From the NCBI RefSeq assembly GCF_003813865.1, contig NZ_RMVG01000013.1:81773-145772 (forward strand): DNA of 64,000 nucleotides. Reading direction: 5' to 3'. The position numbers and the translations under genes are program-made. The notes beneath the pieces are model-generated. The model searched no databases and was not told the origin of the DNA. It was given only the letters and a program-made list of their open reading frames with translations. The stretch is from Candidatus Pantoea deserta. Lineage in GTDB: Bacteria > Pseudomonadota > Gammaproteobacteria > Enterobacterales > Enterobacteriaceae. Below, piece by piece: positions 6,990 through 16,970 of this stretch (position 1 is the stretch's first letter; each line of letters opens with the position of its first letter).

Positions 6990-8474
6990 TTATTTTGTTA
7001 AATATTCCGCTTCAGCGGCGTCAAAGCGCTGCTGCGCTGCGGCAGACGGCTCACGGCCAAGCAGACTGAACACGATAATCGCGATGCTGGCGAAAGCGAA
7101 GCCAGGGATGATTTCATAGAGATCCAGCCAGCCATACTGCTTCCAGATAAGCACGGTGGCCGCGCCGATAATCATGCCCGCCAGCGCGCCGTTGCGCGTC
7201 ATACGCTTCCAGCAGACACCAAACAGCACCACTGGTCCGAAAGCGGCGCCAAAACCGGCCCAGGCGTAGCTCACCAGTCCCAGCACGCGGTTATCCGGAT
7301 TCGAGGCCAGCGCAATAGAAACCAGCGCCACCAGCAGCACCATAGCGCGACCAAACCAGACCAGCTCAGTCTGGCTGGCGTTTTTGCGCAGGAAGCCCTT
7401 ATAGAGATCCTCAGTGAGTGCGCTGGAGCAGACCAGTAGCTGACAGCTCAGCGTTGACATCACTGCCGCCAGGATAGCCGACAGCAGAATCCCGGCGATC
7501 CAGGGGTTAAACAGAATACGCGCCAGCTCGATAAACACGCGCTCGCCGTTACCGCTGACCCCAGCCGCCTGTTCCGGGTGATTCTGGAAGTAGGCGATGC
7601 CAAAGAAGCCGACTGCGACCGCGCCCGCCAGACACAACACCATCCACGCCATGCCGATACGGCGCGCGGTACGGATTGAGCGGTGAGAATCGGCGGCCAT
7701 AAAGCGCGCCAGAATATGCGGCTGACCAAAATAGCCCAGCCCCCAGCCAAGCAGCGAAATCACCGCGACGAAGTTCAGCCCCTTCAGCATATTGAGGTTC
7801 TCAAGACTTTTCGCTTCGATGACCGCCAGCGAGTCATTCAGCCCGCCGACCGCGACAATCACGATCACCGGCGTCAGGATCAGGGCAAAAATCATCAGGC
7901 TGGCCTGCACGGTATCGGTCCAGCTCACCGCCAGGAAACCGCCTACCAGCGTATAGAGAATGGTGGCCGCCGCCCCGGCCCACAGCGCCGTTTCGTAGCT
8001 CATGCCAAAGGTGCTTTCGAACAGTCGCGCGCCCGCCACTACGCCCGACGCGCAGTAGATGGTGAAGAAGATCAGGATAACCAGCGCGGAGATCACGCGC
8101 AGAATTTTACTTTTGTCTTCGAAGCGGCTGGTAAAGAAGTCCGGCAGGGTTAAGGCATTATCATGATGCTCGGTCTGTACGCGCAGACGTCCCGCCACAA
8201 TCTTCCAGTTCAGCCAGGCGCCAATGGTCAGGCCAATGGCGATCCAGCTTTCAGAAATACCAGAGAGGAAAATCGCGCCGGGCAGGCCCATCAGCAGCCA
8301 GCCGCTCATATCTGACGCGCCCGCTGAAAGCGCGGTGACTACACTGCCGAGACTACGTCCACCCAGAATATAATCATCGAAATTCTTCGTAGAACGGTAA
8401 GCCACAAACCCTATTAGCACCATCCCAAGGATATAAATTACAAACGTCACCAGCATTGGTGTGCTTACACTCAT
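6990..8474 (-). CDS. putP: PutP, sodium/proline symporter
   Basis: PutP imports L-proline with sodium across the inner membrane (solute:sodium symporter family). The 494-residue protein has about 13 hydrophobic segments and conserved early motifs of the family such as GRSLGSVVTALSAGASDMSGWLLMG split over helices 2-3. The ATG at 8472-8474 is preferred because GGAGAG lies at the right distance upstream; four extra in-frame codons precede it. It is divergent from putA and shares the operator region, so it should be repressed by PutA in the absence of proline. Confidence 0.96.
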   Translation of the reverse strand: MSVSTPMLVTFVIYILGMVLIGFVAYRSTKNFDDYILGGRSLGSVVTALSAGASDMSGWLLMGLPGAIFLSGISESWIAIGLTIGAWLNWKIVAGRLRVQTEHHDNALTLPDFFTSRFEDKSKILRVISALVILIFFTIYCASGVVAGARLFESTFGMSYETALWAGAAATILYTLVGGFLAVSWTDTVQASLMIFALILTPVIVIVAVGGLNDSLAVIEAKSLENLNMLKGLNFVAVISLLGWGLGYFGQPHILARFMAADSHRSIRTARRIGMAWMVLCLAGAVAVGFFGIAYFQNHPEQAAGVSGNGERVFIELARILFNPWIAGILLSAILAAVMSTLSCQLLVCSSALTEDLYKGFLRKNASQTELVWFGRAMVLLVALVSIALASNPDNRVLGLVSYAWAGFGAAFGPVVLFGVCWKRMTRNGALAGMIIGAATVLIWKQYGWLDLYEIIPGFAFASIAIIVFSLLGREPSAAAQQRFDAAEAEYLTK

Positions 8475-8682
8475 TCGTCTCTCCACTTTATAATTGATTT
8501 CCCAAGAGAAACCGTACCCTGCTGCCTTACCGGAACGGGGTAAAGCAACAGTTTTTTTTCATATTCAGGCGCTCGACATTTCCTGAGGCGCGGTATCCTG
8601 CCGGAAAGGTGCGGCGCGCACAATGGATTTAACACAAGCATCACAGCGATTTCACCTGTTAATGGCTAAATTTTGTCAACAG

Positions 8683-8869
8683 GTTGCACTCGCTCACAGT
8701 TCACAAGTTGCACCTCCGCAAACCCTCCTGAATGCAGCAAGTTAGCGCTATGACATTCTGGCGAGATTCTTGCAGCAAGTTCCATGCCGTCTTTTTTATC
8801 GTTAACAAATTAATCATTAAAAAGGCTGCAACACGGGTCACACTTAACACGGTTGCACAAAGTTGCAAC
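8683..8869. promoter_or_regulatory. PutA operators (GTTGCA hexamers) in the put control region
   Basis: The hexamer GTTGCA, recognised by the ribbon-helix-helix domain of PutA, occurs on the plus strand at 8683-8688, 8708-8713, 8852-8857 and 8862-8867. It occurs on the minus strand at 8827-8832 and 8864-8869, the last overlapping its neighbour as the palindrome GTTGCAAC. Clustering at both ends of the divergent putP/putA region matches the known arrangement in E. coli, where PutA represses both genes until proline moves it to the membrane. Confidence 0.85.
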
Positions 8870-8923
8870 ATCAGTAATAGTGCTGCCCACGCAGTAAGAT
8901 ACCGACACAGGAGCAGAGACGTC

Positions 8924-11900
8924 ATGGGCACGACTACCATGGGGGTGAAGCTGGATGAAGCCACCCGCGAACGCATTAAACTGGCGGCGCAACGCATTGA
9001 CCGCACCCCGCACTGGCTGATTAAGCAGGCTATTTTCAACTATCTTGGCCAGCTGGAAAGCGGCGATGCGCTGCCGGAGATCCCGCTGGCGGCGGGCGCG
9101 CTGGCGGAGTCTGACGAGCTGACGCCGGAAGAGCCCCATCAGCCCTTTCTCGACTTTGCCGAGCATATTCTGCCGCAGTCGGTAACGCGCGCGGCGATTA
9201 CAGCCGCCTGGCGTCGTCCGGAGACGGACGCCGTGCCGATGCTGCTGGAGCAGGCGCGACTGCCTGCTCCGCTGGCGGAGAAAACGCACCAGCTCGCCTG
9301 GCAGCTGGCCGACAAGCTGCGGCACCAGAAAGGGGCAACCGGACGCGCCGGAATGGTGCAAAGCCTGCTCCAGGAGTTCTCGCTCTCTTCGCAGGAAGGC
9401 GTTGCGCTGATGTGTCTGGCCGAAGCGCTGCTGCGTATTCCTGATAAGCCGACACGCGACGCGCTTATCCGCGACAAAATCAGCAACGGCAACTGGCAGT
9501 CGCATCTGGGCCGCAGCCCTTCCCTGTTTGTTAACGCCGCGACCTGGGGACTGCTGTTTACCGGGCGTCTGGTCTCGACCCACAACGAAGCCAACCTGTC
9601 GCGTTCGCTGAACCGCATTATCGGCAAGAGCGGCGAGCCGCTGATCCGTAAAGGCGTCGATATGGCTATGCGTCTGATGGGCGAGCAGTTCGTCACCGGC
9701 GAAACTATCGCCGAGGCGCTGGCGAACGCGCGCAAGCTGGAAGAGAAAGGCTTTCGCTACTCCTACGATATGCTGGGCGAAGCGGCGTTGACCGCCAGCG
9801 ACGCCAGAGCCTATCTGGTCTCCTATCAGCAGGCGATCCACGCCATCGGCAAGGCCTCGAACGGCCGCGGCATTTATGAAGGACCAGGCATCTCCATTAA
9901 GCTCTCTGCGCTGCATCCGCGCTACAGCCGCGCCCAGTACGATCGCGTGATGGAAGAGCTTTACCCGATTCTGAAATCCCTGACGCTGCTGGCGCGTTCA
10001 TACGACATCGGCATTAATATCGACGCCGAAGAGGCCGACCGGCTGGAGCTGTCGCTCGACCTGCTGGAAAAACTCTGCTTCGAGCCAGAACTGGAAGGCT
10101 GGAACGGCATCGGCTTCGTTATTCAGGCCTATATGAAGCGCTGCCCCTTTGTGATTGATTCCTTGATCGACCTGGCCCAGCGCAGCCGCCGTCGCCTGAT
10201 GATCCGCCTGGTGAAAGGCGCCTACTGGGACAGCGAAATCAAGCGCGCCCAGGTTGAGGGACTGGAAGGCTATCCGGTCTATACCCGTAAGGTTTACACC
10301 GACATCTCCTATCTCGCCTGCGCGCGCAAGCTGCTGGCGGTGCCAAACCTGATCTATCCGCAGTTCGCAACGCACAACGCCCATACGCTGGCGGCGATCT
10401 ATCAGCTGGCAGGCAATAACTACTATCCGGGACAGTACGAGTTCCAGTGCCTGCACGGCATGGGCGAACCGCTGTATGAACAGGTGGTAGGCAAAGTGGC
10501 TGACGGCAAGCTAAACCGTCCGTGCCGTATCTATGCGCCGGTCGGCACCCATGAAACCCTGCTGGCCTATCTGGTGCGTCGCCTGCTGGAAAACGGCGCC
10601 AACACCTCTTTTGTTAACCGCATCGCCGATACCTCGCTGCCGATTGATGAGCTGGTGGCGGACCCGGTGACAGCCGTAGAGAAACTGGGCGCGAGCGAAG
10701 GCGCTATCGGTCTGCCGCATCCCAAAATTCCGCTGCCGCGCGATCTCTATGGCGCGGGACGCAGCAACTCCGCCGGTATCGATATGGCCAACGAGCATCG
10801 CCTGGCGTCGCTCTCCAGCGCCCTGCTCAGCAGCGCAGCGCAGCCGTGGCTGGCGCAGCCGATCATTGAGGGCGAACTGGGCGAAGGCGAAACCCGCCCG
10901 GTGCTCAACCCGGCCGCCCCAGGCGACGTTGTCGGTCAGGTGCGCGAAGCCAGCGAAGCGGAAGTGTCGCTGGCGCTGGATGCCGCCGTCAGCGCCGGTC
11001 CGATCTGGTTTGCCACGCCGCCGGACGAGCGCGCGGCTATCCTCGATCGCGCCGCGCAGCATATGGAAGACGGTATGCAGCAGCTGATCGGGATTCTGGT
11101 GCGCGAAGCGGGCAAAACCTACAACAACGCCATCGCCGAAGTGCGTGAAGCGGTGGATTTCCTGCGCTACTACGCGGGCATGGTGCGCGATGACTTCGAT
11201 AACGAAACCCATCGTCCGCTCGGTCCGGTGGTGTGCATCAGCCCGTGGAACTTTCCGCTGGCGATCTTCACAGGTCAGATTGCCGCCGCGCTGGCGGCAG
11301 GCAACAGCGTACTGGCTAAACCGGCGGAACAGACTCCGCTGATCGCCGCGCAGGCGGTACAAATTCTGCTGGATGCCGGCGTGCCGTCGGGCGTGCTGCA
11401 ACTGCTGCCTGGCAATGGCGAAACCGTTGGCGCGCAGCTTACCCGCGATCCGCGCGTGCGCGGCGTCATGTTTACCGGCTCTACCGCCGTCGCCACGCTG
11501 TTGCAGCGTAACCTGGCCGGCCGCCTCGATCCCCAGGGCCGTCCGACGCCGCTGATCGCGGAAACCGGCGGCCTGAATGCAATGATCGTCGACTCGTCGG
11601 CGCTGACCGAGCAGGTTGTGGTCGATATTCTCGCCTCCGCCTTCGACAGCGCTGGCCAGCGCTGCTCGGCGCTGCGCCTGCTCTGTATTCAGGAAGACGT
11701 AGCGGACCATACGCTGAAGATGCTGCGCGGCGCGATGGCCGAATGCCGCATGGGCAACCCGGAGCGTCTCTCTACCGATATTGGCCCGGTGATTGACGCC
11801 GAGGCGAAAGCCAATATCGAGCGCCATATTCAGGCGATGCGTAATAAAGGCAATACCGTGTATCAGGCGGTGCAGGAAAATCCGCAGGACAGCGCAGAGT

Positions 11901-12874
11901 GGCAGAGCGGCACCTTTATCAAGCCGACGCTGATCGAGCTAAATCAGGTCAGCGATCTCGATAAAGAGATTTTCGGTCCGGTGCTGCACGTGGTGCGCTT
12001 CGCGCGTCATGCCCTGCCGCAGCTGATTGAGCAGATCAACGCAGGCGGCTATGGCCTGACGCTGGGCGTGCACACCCGTATCGACGAGACCATTGCGCAG
12101 GTAACGGCGAACGCTAAAGTCGGCAACCTCTACGTTAACCGCAATATGGTGGGCGCGGTGGTCGGCGTGCAGCCGTTCGGCGGCGAAGGTCTTTCTGGCA
12201 CGGGTCCGAAAGCGGGCGGCCCGCTCTATCTCTACCGCCTGCTGGCCAGCCGTCCGGAAGAGGCGTTGACCACCACCTTCAACCGTCAGGATGCTGACTG
12301 TCCGGTTGACGGCACGCTGCGCGAGGCGCTGCTGGAGCCGCATAAGGCGCTTACCGCCTGGGCGCAGCAGGATAAGCCGGAACTGGCGGCGCTCTGCCAG
12401 CGCTATGCCGGCCTGGCGCAGGCAGGCACCGTACGTCTGCTGACCGGTCCGACCGGTGAGCGTAACACCTTCTCGCTGCTGCCGCGTGAGCGCGTGCTCT
12501 GTCTGGCCGATAACGAGCAGGATGCGCTGGTGCAGCTGGCGGCGGTGACCAGCGTCGGCAGCCAGGCGCTGTGGCCGGATGACGAGCTGCATCGCAAGCT
12601 GCGCAACACCCTGCCGCATGCGGTACAGGGGCGCGTCGCGCTGGCGAAAGATGTGTTCGCCGCTCCTTTCGACGCGGTGATCTACCATGGCGACGCCGAC
12701 CAGCTGCGCGCGCTGTGCGAGCAGATTGCGGCGCGCGACGGCGCGATTGTCTCGGTACAGGGCTTTGCGCGTGGCGAAACCCATCTGCTGCTGGAGAGAT
12801 TGCTGATTGAACGTTCGCTGAGCGTCAATACCGCCGCGGCTGGCGGCAACGCCAGTCTGATGACGATCGGTTAA
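8924..12874 (+). CDS. putA: PutA, trifunctional proline dehydrogenase, P5C dehydrogenase and repressor
   Basis: PutA oxidises proline to glutamate in two steps and represses the put genes. The 1316-residue protein starts with the DNA-binding ribbon-helix-helix MGTTTMGVKLDEATRERIK. The FAD proline dehydrogenase barrel follows (about 260-610) with motifs SIKLSALHPRYSRAQ and RLMIRLVKGAYWDSEIKRAQ. The NAD aldehyde dehydrogenase domain (about 640-1110) has the catalytic cysteine in SAGQRCSALR. A C-terminal domain completes the long type B form. The ATG at 8924, ten bases after AGGAG, aligns exactly with the E. coli start; the open frame extends further upstream through the operators and should not be used. 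Confidence 0.98.
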   Translation: MGTTTMGVKLDEATRERIKLAAQRIDRTPHWLIKQAIFNYLGQLESGDALPEIPLAAGALAESDELTPEEPHQPFLDFAEHILPQSVTRAAITAAWRRPETDAVPMLLEQARLPAPLAEKTHQLAWQLADKLRHQKGATGRAGMVQSLLQEFSLSSQEGVALMCLAEALLRIPDKPTRDALIRDKISNGNWQSHLGRSPSLFVNAATWGLLFTGRLVSTHNEANLSRSLNRIIGKSGEPLIRKGVDMAMRLMGEQFVTGETIAEALANARKLEEKGFRYSYDMLGEAALTASDARAYLVSYQQAIHAIGKASNGRGIYEGPGISIKLSALHPRYSRAQYDRVMEELYPILKSLTLLARSYDIGINIDAEEADRLELSLDLLEKLCFEPELEGWNGIGFVIQAYMKRCPFVIDSLIDLAQRSRRRLMIRLVKGAYWDSEIKRAQVEGLEGYPVYTRKVYTDISYLACARKLLAVPNLIYPQFATHNAHTLAAIYQLAGNNYYPGQYEFQCLHGMGEPLYEQVVGKVADGKLNRPCRIYAPVGTHETLLAYLVRRLLENGANTSFVNRIADTSLPIDELVADPVTAVEKLGASEGAIGLPHPKIPLPRDLYGAGRSNSAGIDMANEHRLASLSSALLSSAAQPWLAQPIIEGELGEGETRPVLNPAAPGDVVGQVREASEAEVSLALDAAVSAGPIWFATPPDERAAILDRAAQHMEDGMQQLIGILVREAGKTYNNAIAEVREAVDFLRYYAGMVRDDFDNETHRPLGPVVCISPWNFPLAIFTGQIAAALAAGNSVLAKPAEQTPLIAAQAVQILLDAGVPSGVLQLLPGNGETVGAQLTRDPRVRGVMFTGSTAVATLLQRNLAGRLDPQGRPTPLIAETGGLNAMIVDSSALTEQVVVDILASAFDSAGQRCSALRLLCIQEDVADHTLKMLRGAMAECRMGNPERLSTDIGPVIDAEAKANIERHIQAMRNKGNTVYQAVQENPQDSAEWQSGTFIKPTLIELNQVSDLDKEIFGPVLHVVRFARHALPQLIEQINAGGYGLTLGVHTRIDETIAQVTANAKVGNLYVNRNMVGAVVGVQPFGGEGLSGTGPKAGGPLYLYRLLASRPEEALTTTFNRQDADCPVDGTLREALLEPHKALTAWAQQDKPELAALCQRYAGLAQAGTVRLLTGPTGERNTFSLLPRERVLCLADNEQDALVQLAAVTSVGSQALWPDDELHRKLRNTLPHAVQGRVALAKDVFAAPFDAVIYHGDADQLRALCEQIAARDGAIVSVQGFARGETHLLLERLLIERSLSVNTAAAGGNASLMTIG

Positions 12875-12898
12875 TCCGGTTAATCGCGCTCGCAGGAT

Positions 12899-12931
12899 AA
12901 AAAAAGGCCCATCGCAGATGGGCCTTTTTCA
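12899..12931. terminator. Bidirectional terminator between putA and ycfJ
   Basis: The stem AAGGCCCATC/GATGGGCCTT with an A-run before it and a T-run after it serves the convergent genes putA and ycfJ. Confidence 0.88.
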
Positions 12932-12962
12932 TTATGGTTGCTGTATGGGAATCTTTGCCCGT

Positions 12963-13505
12963 TTAAGCCTGATTGCTGTTCAGGATGAGCTGGCCGTTAC
13001 GGTCCAGCGGGATGCGGGTGCCAGGGTCGTTTTCCATGCGGATTTTGCCCTGCTGGTTGCCTATTTTATAGGTCACATCATAACCCAGCATCTTTTCTTG
13101 TTTATCGTAAACTGTTTTACAACGCTGTTCTGAGGTGGTGTAGGTATCGCGCTCCTGCAGGCCGCCTTGCACCTGGTTGCCGGCATAGCCGCCCGCCAGC
13201 GCGCCAGCGACCGTCGCCACATCGCGCCCGCGGCCGCCGCCAAACTGATGGCCCAGCACGCCGCCCGCTACGGCGCCCAGCACCGAACCGGTAATGCGAT
13301 TTTCATCCTGCACCGGACGGCGGTGCGTCAGGGTAACGTTGCGACACTCCTGCCGCGGCTGTTTGATGCTCTCTTTAATCGGGGTGGCCGAAAGCACCTG
13401 CGCATATTGCGGACCACGGTCAAATACATCCATGCTGGCAACAGCCGCAACGCCCAGCGCTGCTGCTACACCGATACCGATACCCGCTAACATTGATTTA
13501 TTCAC
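12963..13505 (-). CDS. ycfJ: YcfJ, glycine-zipper outer-membrane-associated protein
   Basis: This 180-residue protein is nearly identical to E. coli YcfJ. It has an N-terminal hydrophobic signal or anchor (residues 5-24), then a glycine-zipper segment of the Rick-17kDa/SlyB type (GSVLGAVAGGVLGHQFGGG, continuing AGALAGGYAGNQ). A conserved C-terminal domain follows with one of its two cysteines in RCKTVYDK. The function is not well established. It is monocistronic and convergent with putA; in E. coli ycfJ is next to ndh, as here, but putA lies elsewhere. Confidence 0.93.
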   Translation of the reverse strand: MNKSMLAGIGIGVAAALGVAAVASMDVFDRGPQYAQVLSATPIKESIKQPRQECRNVTLTHRRPVQDENRITGSVLGAVAGGVLGHQFGGGRGRDVATVAGALAGGYAGNQVQGGLQERDTYTTSEQRCKTVYDKQEKMLGYDVTYKIGNQQGKIRMENDPGTRIPLDRNGQLILNSNQA

Positions 13506-13772
13506 AGGATTATCCTCCTGAAGTTGTTACCGTGCATGCGTGCCGCGACGATGTCCTCTGTCGCTGAAGCACAGACGGCGTGCACGACCCGCCGTACTCA
13601 GTGAGGAAAGTTTTACAGATGGCCCGAAATTGCAACATCAGATTAATGGAGGAAAACGCAGCGCAGGCGCGGCAGGGCCAGCTTTTCGGAGAGTTCTTAA
13701 CCAGGCCAGCAAGCAGGATTTAATTAATTTGTGTTATGGGTCAGTAGGTTATCAAGCGGCAAAAACCTGAAA

Positions 13773-13790
13773 AGGCGGCTTGCGCCGCCT
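13773..13790 (-). terminator. Terminator of ndh
   Basis: The stem AGGCGGC/GCCGCCT around TTGC is followed on the minus strand by TTTTC. It is placed just after the ndh stop codon. Confidence 0.8.
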
Positions 13791-13797
13791 GAATACA

Positions 13798-15102
13798 TTA
13801 GTGCAGCTTGAGACGTGGACGAATGACCCGGTTCAGGCTGCCAACCAGCATCATCAGGCCGGTCTTGAAATAGCCGTGGAGCGCAATCTGGTGCATACGA
13901 TACAAGGAGATGTAGACAAAACGCGCAATGCGTCCTTCAACCATCATGGAACCGCGCATCAGGTTGCCCATCAGGCTACCGACCGTGCTGAAGCGCGACA
14001 GTGACACCAGCGAGCCGTGATCTTTATAGACATAGGCTTTCAGCGGTTTTCCGCTGCGCTGCGCCAGGATGTTCTCCATCGCGCGCGACGCCATCTGGTG
14101 CGCCGACTGGGCGCGCGGCGGCACAAAGCCGCCGGACGGCAGCGCGCAGGAGGCGCAGTCGCCGATGGCGTAGATGTCGTCATCGAGCGTGGTTTGCAGC
14201 GTCTCTTTAACCACCAGCTGGTTAATGCGGTTGGTTTCCAGTCCACCGATATTTTTCAGGAAGTCCGGAGCCTTAATACCCGCCGCCCAGACCATAAGAT
14301 CGGCTTCGATAAACTCCCCGCCTTTGGTATGCAGACCGTTTTTATCGGCGCTGGTAACCATGGTTTGCGTCAGCACGCGCACGCCCAGCTTGGTCAGCTC
14401 GCTGTGCGCGGCGGCGGAGATGCGCGGCGGCAGCGCAGGCAGAATGCGCTCTCCCGCCTCCACCAGCGTCACGTTCAGCGCTTCGCTGCTCAGTCCTTTA
14501 TAGCCATAGCTGTGCAGCTGTTTCACCGCGTTGTGCAGCTCTGCCGACAGCTCAACGCCGGTCGCGCCGCCCCCCACGATCGCGATATTGACCTTCTCAA
14601 GCTGGCCTTCGCTGGCGGAGAATTTCAGGAACAGATTCAGCATCTCATTATGAAAACGCCGCGCCTGATGCGGATTGTCGAGGAAAATGCAGTGATCTTT
14701 AACGCCCGGCGTGCCGAAGTCGTTCGAGGTGCTGCCCAGCGCCATTACCAGGGTGTCGTAGGCCAGCTCGCGCTGCGGCACCAGCACTTCGCCGTTGTCG
14801 TCACGCATCTCCGCCAGCTCAATGGTTTTGTTCTCGCGGTTGATGTTGGTCAGCGCGCCTAACTGAAACTGAAAGCCGTGATTGCGCGCGTGCGCCAGAT
14901 AGCTCAGCGCGTCAATGCCTTCGTCCATTGAACCGGTCGCTACTTCATGCAGCAGCGGTTTCCACAGGTGACTGTGGTTGCGATCGACCAGAATAATCTC
15001 GGCCTTTTTCTTGCGGCCCAGCTTATGACCCAGCTGCGTGGCCATTTCCAGCCCGCCCGCGCCGCCGCCGACAATAACGATTTTTTTCATAGATATAGTC
15101 AA
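13798..15102 (-). CDS. ndh: NADH dehydrogenase II (NDH-2)
   Basis: Ndh is the non-proton-pumping NADH:ubiquinone oxidoreductase on the cytoplasmic face of the inner membrane. The 434-residue product has an N-terminal FAD-binding GGGAGGLE, a second dinucleotide motif [15 protein letters not shown] for NADH, the FAD segment [10 protein letters not shown] and an amphipathic C-terminus. I prefer the TTG at 15100-15102: the protein then starts in register with the E. coli sequence and GGGGG lies at a suitable distance. The alternatives are an adjacent TTG and an ATG four codons downstream of the chosen one, which begins [11 protein letters not shown] perfect FNR site lies upstream. Confidence 0.96.
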   Translation of the reverse strand: MTISMKKIVIVGGGAGGLEMATQLGHKLGRKKKAEIILVDRNHSHLWKPLLHEVATGSMDEGIDALSYLAHARNHGFQFQLGALTNINRENKTIELAEMRDDNGEVLVPQRELAYDTLVMALGSTSNDFGTPGVKDHCIFLDNPHQARRFHNEMLNLFLKFSASEGQLEKVNIAIVGGGATGVELSAELHNAVKQLHSYGYKGLSSEALNVTLVEAGERILPALPPRISAAAHSELTKLGVRVLTQTMVTSADKNGLHTKGGEFIEADLMVWAAGIKAPDFLKNIGGLETNRINQLVVKETLQTTLDDDIYAIGDCASCALPSGGFVPPRAQSAHQMASRAMENILAQRSGKPLKAYVYKDHGSLVSLSRFSTVGSLMGNLMRGSMMVEGRIARFVYISLYRMHQIALHGYFKTGLMMLVGSLNRVIRPRLKLH

Positions 15103-15234
15103 CAAGACCCCCTCAAAATGTGAACCAATAGTTAATCAATGGTTAAATTAAACCTTAATAAACATAGGGTTGGCGAAGTTAAAATCGCTGCTGAGGGCAG
15201 AATAGCATGGGCAGGGAAGATGGTCATACCAAAA

Positions 15235-15248
15235 TTGATCCACATCAA
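15235..15248. promoter_or_regulatory. FNR site upstream of ndh
   Basis: The sequence TTGATCCACATCAA is a perfect match to the FNR consensus TTGAT-N4-ATCAA. It lies 133 bases before the ndh start. In E. coli FNR represses ndh without oxygen, and the same is expected here. Confidence 0.85.
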
Positions 15249-15287
15249 TTACGCTGCGGATAACTCAGAATATTACGCAAAATCACC

Positions 15288-15306
15288 GGACGCCTGCTCG
15301 GCGTCC
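15288..15306 (-). terminator. Probable terminator of ycfP
   Basis: The hairpin GGACGCC/GGCGTCC lies just after the ycfP stop on the minus strand and is followed by a weak T-rich stretch. Confidence 0.6.
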
Positions 15307-15312
15307 GTTAGC

Positions 15313-15855
15313 TTAACCTAATGTTTTGAAAGCATTAATGCTCTGGAGGTGGTGTGAGATATTTTTGAACTTATGCGTTTCGACGTCGTCCCAGACGATC
15401 TCATAGTAGGGATGCAGGGTAGCCGCGCTGCGCTGGCTGTTAAGCGCCTCGTCATGACGCGACAGAAACACCAGGCAGCGCTCACGGTTTTTCTCGCGAA
15501 AGTCGCTGACGCATTTCGTGGCGATGTCGAGATACTCTTCCGGCCGGTCGATTTTTCCCTCCATATTTTCGTAGGGAAACAGGTTAGGGTTAAAGATCGC
15601 CTGACGAATGCCACAGAGGAAACCGATGCGCTCCGCCCAGTATCCGCCCAGCCCGACGCCGCAGATCAGCGACTGTCCGCTGCCTGACTGCGTCAGCATT
15701 TTATCGGTCTCTTTCAGCAGAAACTGCATGTCATGTTTGGGATGGCGGGTGCTGTAACTGATCAGTCTAACGTCAGGATCGATAAACTGCAGTTGCAGCA
15801 CCTTTTCATGGTTGCCCGGACTGTTGGAATCGAAACCGTGCAGATAAATAATCAT
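15313..15855 (-). CDS. ycfP: YcfP, alpha/beta-hydrolase-fold protein
   Basis: The 180-residue protein matches E. coli YcfP (UPF0227) along its whole length, from [19 protein letters not shown] to AFKTLG. The fold is that of small esterases, with HGFDS near the N-terminus. The usual nucleophile elbow GxSxG reads GVGLGG, with no serine, which is also so in the E. coli protein. No reaction is known. It lies 35 bases after nagZ and is probably cotranscribed with it. Confidence 0.92.
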   Translation of the reverse strand: MIIYLHGFDSNSPGNHEKVLQLQFIDPDVRLISYSTRHPKHDMQFLLKETDKMLTQSGSGQSLICGVGLGGYWAERIGFLCGIRQAIFNPNLFPYENMEGKIDRPEEYLDIATKCVSDFREKNRERCLVFLSRHDEALNSQRSAATLHPYYEIVWDDVETHKFKNISHHLQSINAFKTLG

Positions 15856-15890
15856 GACTCTCCTCGCGTGGTGCGCGCCAGGAGAAAAGC

Positions 15891-16934
15891 CTATTTTCCT
15901 GACGCTTTGTGTTCCAGCCAGCGCGCCTGCAACTGACCCAGCTGCTGCGCATTCTGTTTCCAGCGCGCGCTCTGTTGCAGACTCTGACGGGTAAGGGTTC
16001 CCCGATGGTACAGGCGCGGCACGCGTTCAGCGCCGATCGCGATCAAATTATCCAGCACGCTGATTGCGCCTTCGCGATGATTACAGACCAAAATCATGTC
16101 GCACCCGGCTGACAGCGACTGCTGCGCGCGCTCCGCGTAGCTGCCCATGATCGCCGCGCCCTCCATCGACAGATCGTCAGAGAAAATCACGCCGTCAAAG
16201 CCAAGCTCGCCGCGCAACACGGTTTTCAGCCAGTAAGGCGAACCGCTGGCGGGCAATGGATCTATCTCAGTATAGATAACGTGCGCGGGCATGACGGCGT
16301 CCAGCGCGCCTTCTTCAAACAGCGCCTGGAAGATAGCCATATCATGCTGACGCAGGACGCGCAGATCGCGCGGGTCGCGCGGCGTCTCCTTATGGGAGTC
16401 TGCGCTGACCGCACCGTGGCCGGGAAAGTGCTTGCCGGTGGTTTTCATCCCCGCTTCATGCATTCCGGCGATAAAGCGGCGCGCCATCGCCAGCGCGATC
16501 TGCGGATCGGTGTGGAAAGCGCGATCGCCGATCGCCGCGCTGATGTGGCCCAGATCCAGTACGGGCGCGAAGCTGATATCGATGTCCATGGCGATCATCT
16601 CCGCCGCCATCTGCCAGCCCGCCTGCTGCGCCAGCTCGCCGCCCGTTTCAGCGTCATGCAGCGCGGCAAAGGACTGCATCGCCGGTAAGGTGGTAAAACC
16701 CTCGCGGAAACGCTGTACGCGTCCGCCCTCCTGATCGACGGCGACCACCAGGCGCGTGTGCGACGCGCGGCGAATCTGGCTCACCAGCTCCGCCAGCTGC
16801 GCCGGATCGTGGTAGTTGCGTGCAAACAAAATCACCCCGCCTACCGTGGGATGTTTTAAGATCTCGCGCTCTTCAGCGTCCAGTTCAAACCCTTCGACGT
16901 CCAGCATCAGCGGGCCGGGAAGTTGAGTCGTCAT
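15891..16934 (-). CDS. nagZ: NagZ, beta-N-acetylglucosaminidase (GH3)
   Basis: NagZ removes N-acetylglucosamine from 1,6-anhydro-muropeptides in the cytoplasm, part of cell-wall recycling and of the signal that induces AmpC beta-lactamase in many species. The 347-residue protein has the GH3 hallmarks: the substrate-binding [14 protein letters not shown] with the catalytic loop histidine, and [10 protein letters not shown] carrying the aspartate nucleophile. Length agrees with the E. coli enzyme (341). It follows thiK by 36 bases. Confidence 0.96.
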   Translation of the reverse strand: MTTQLPGPLMLDVEGFELDAEEREILKHPTVGGVILFARNYHDPAQLAELVSQIRRASHTRLVVAVDQEGGRVQRFREGFTTLPAMQSFAALHDAETGGELAQQAGWQMAAEMIAMDIDISFAPVLDLGHISAAIGDRAFHTDPQIALAMARRFIAGMHEAGMKTTGKHFPGHGAVSADSHKETPRDPRDLRVLRQHDMAIFQALFEEGALDAVMPAHVIYTEIDPLPASGSPYWLKTVLRGELGFDGVIFSDDLSMEGAAIMGSYAERAQQSLSAGCDMILVCNHREGAISVLDNLIAIGAERVPRLYHRGTLTRQSLQQSARWKQNAQQLGQLQARWLEHKASGK

Positions 16935-16970
16935 ATTCAGTTCCTGACGCAGCGTCCAGCGCCGCGCAAA

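Noticed and set aside
8810..9916. Long minus-strand frame antisense to putA
   Set aside because: It is a shadow of the high-GC third-position pattern of putA. Several similar antisense frames elsewhere were dropped for the same reason.
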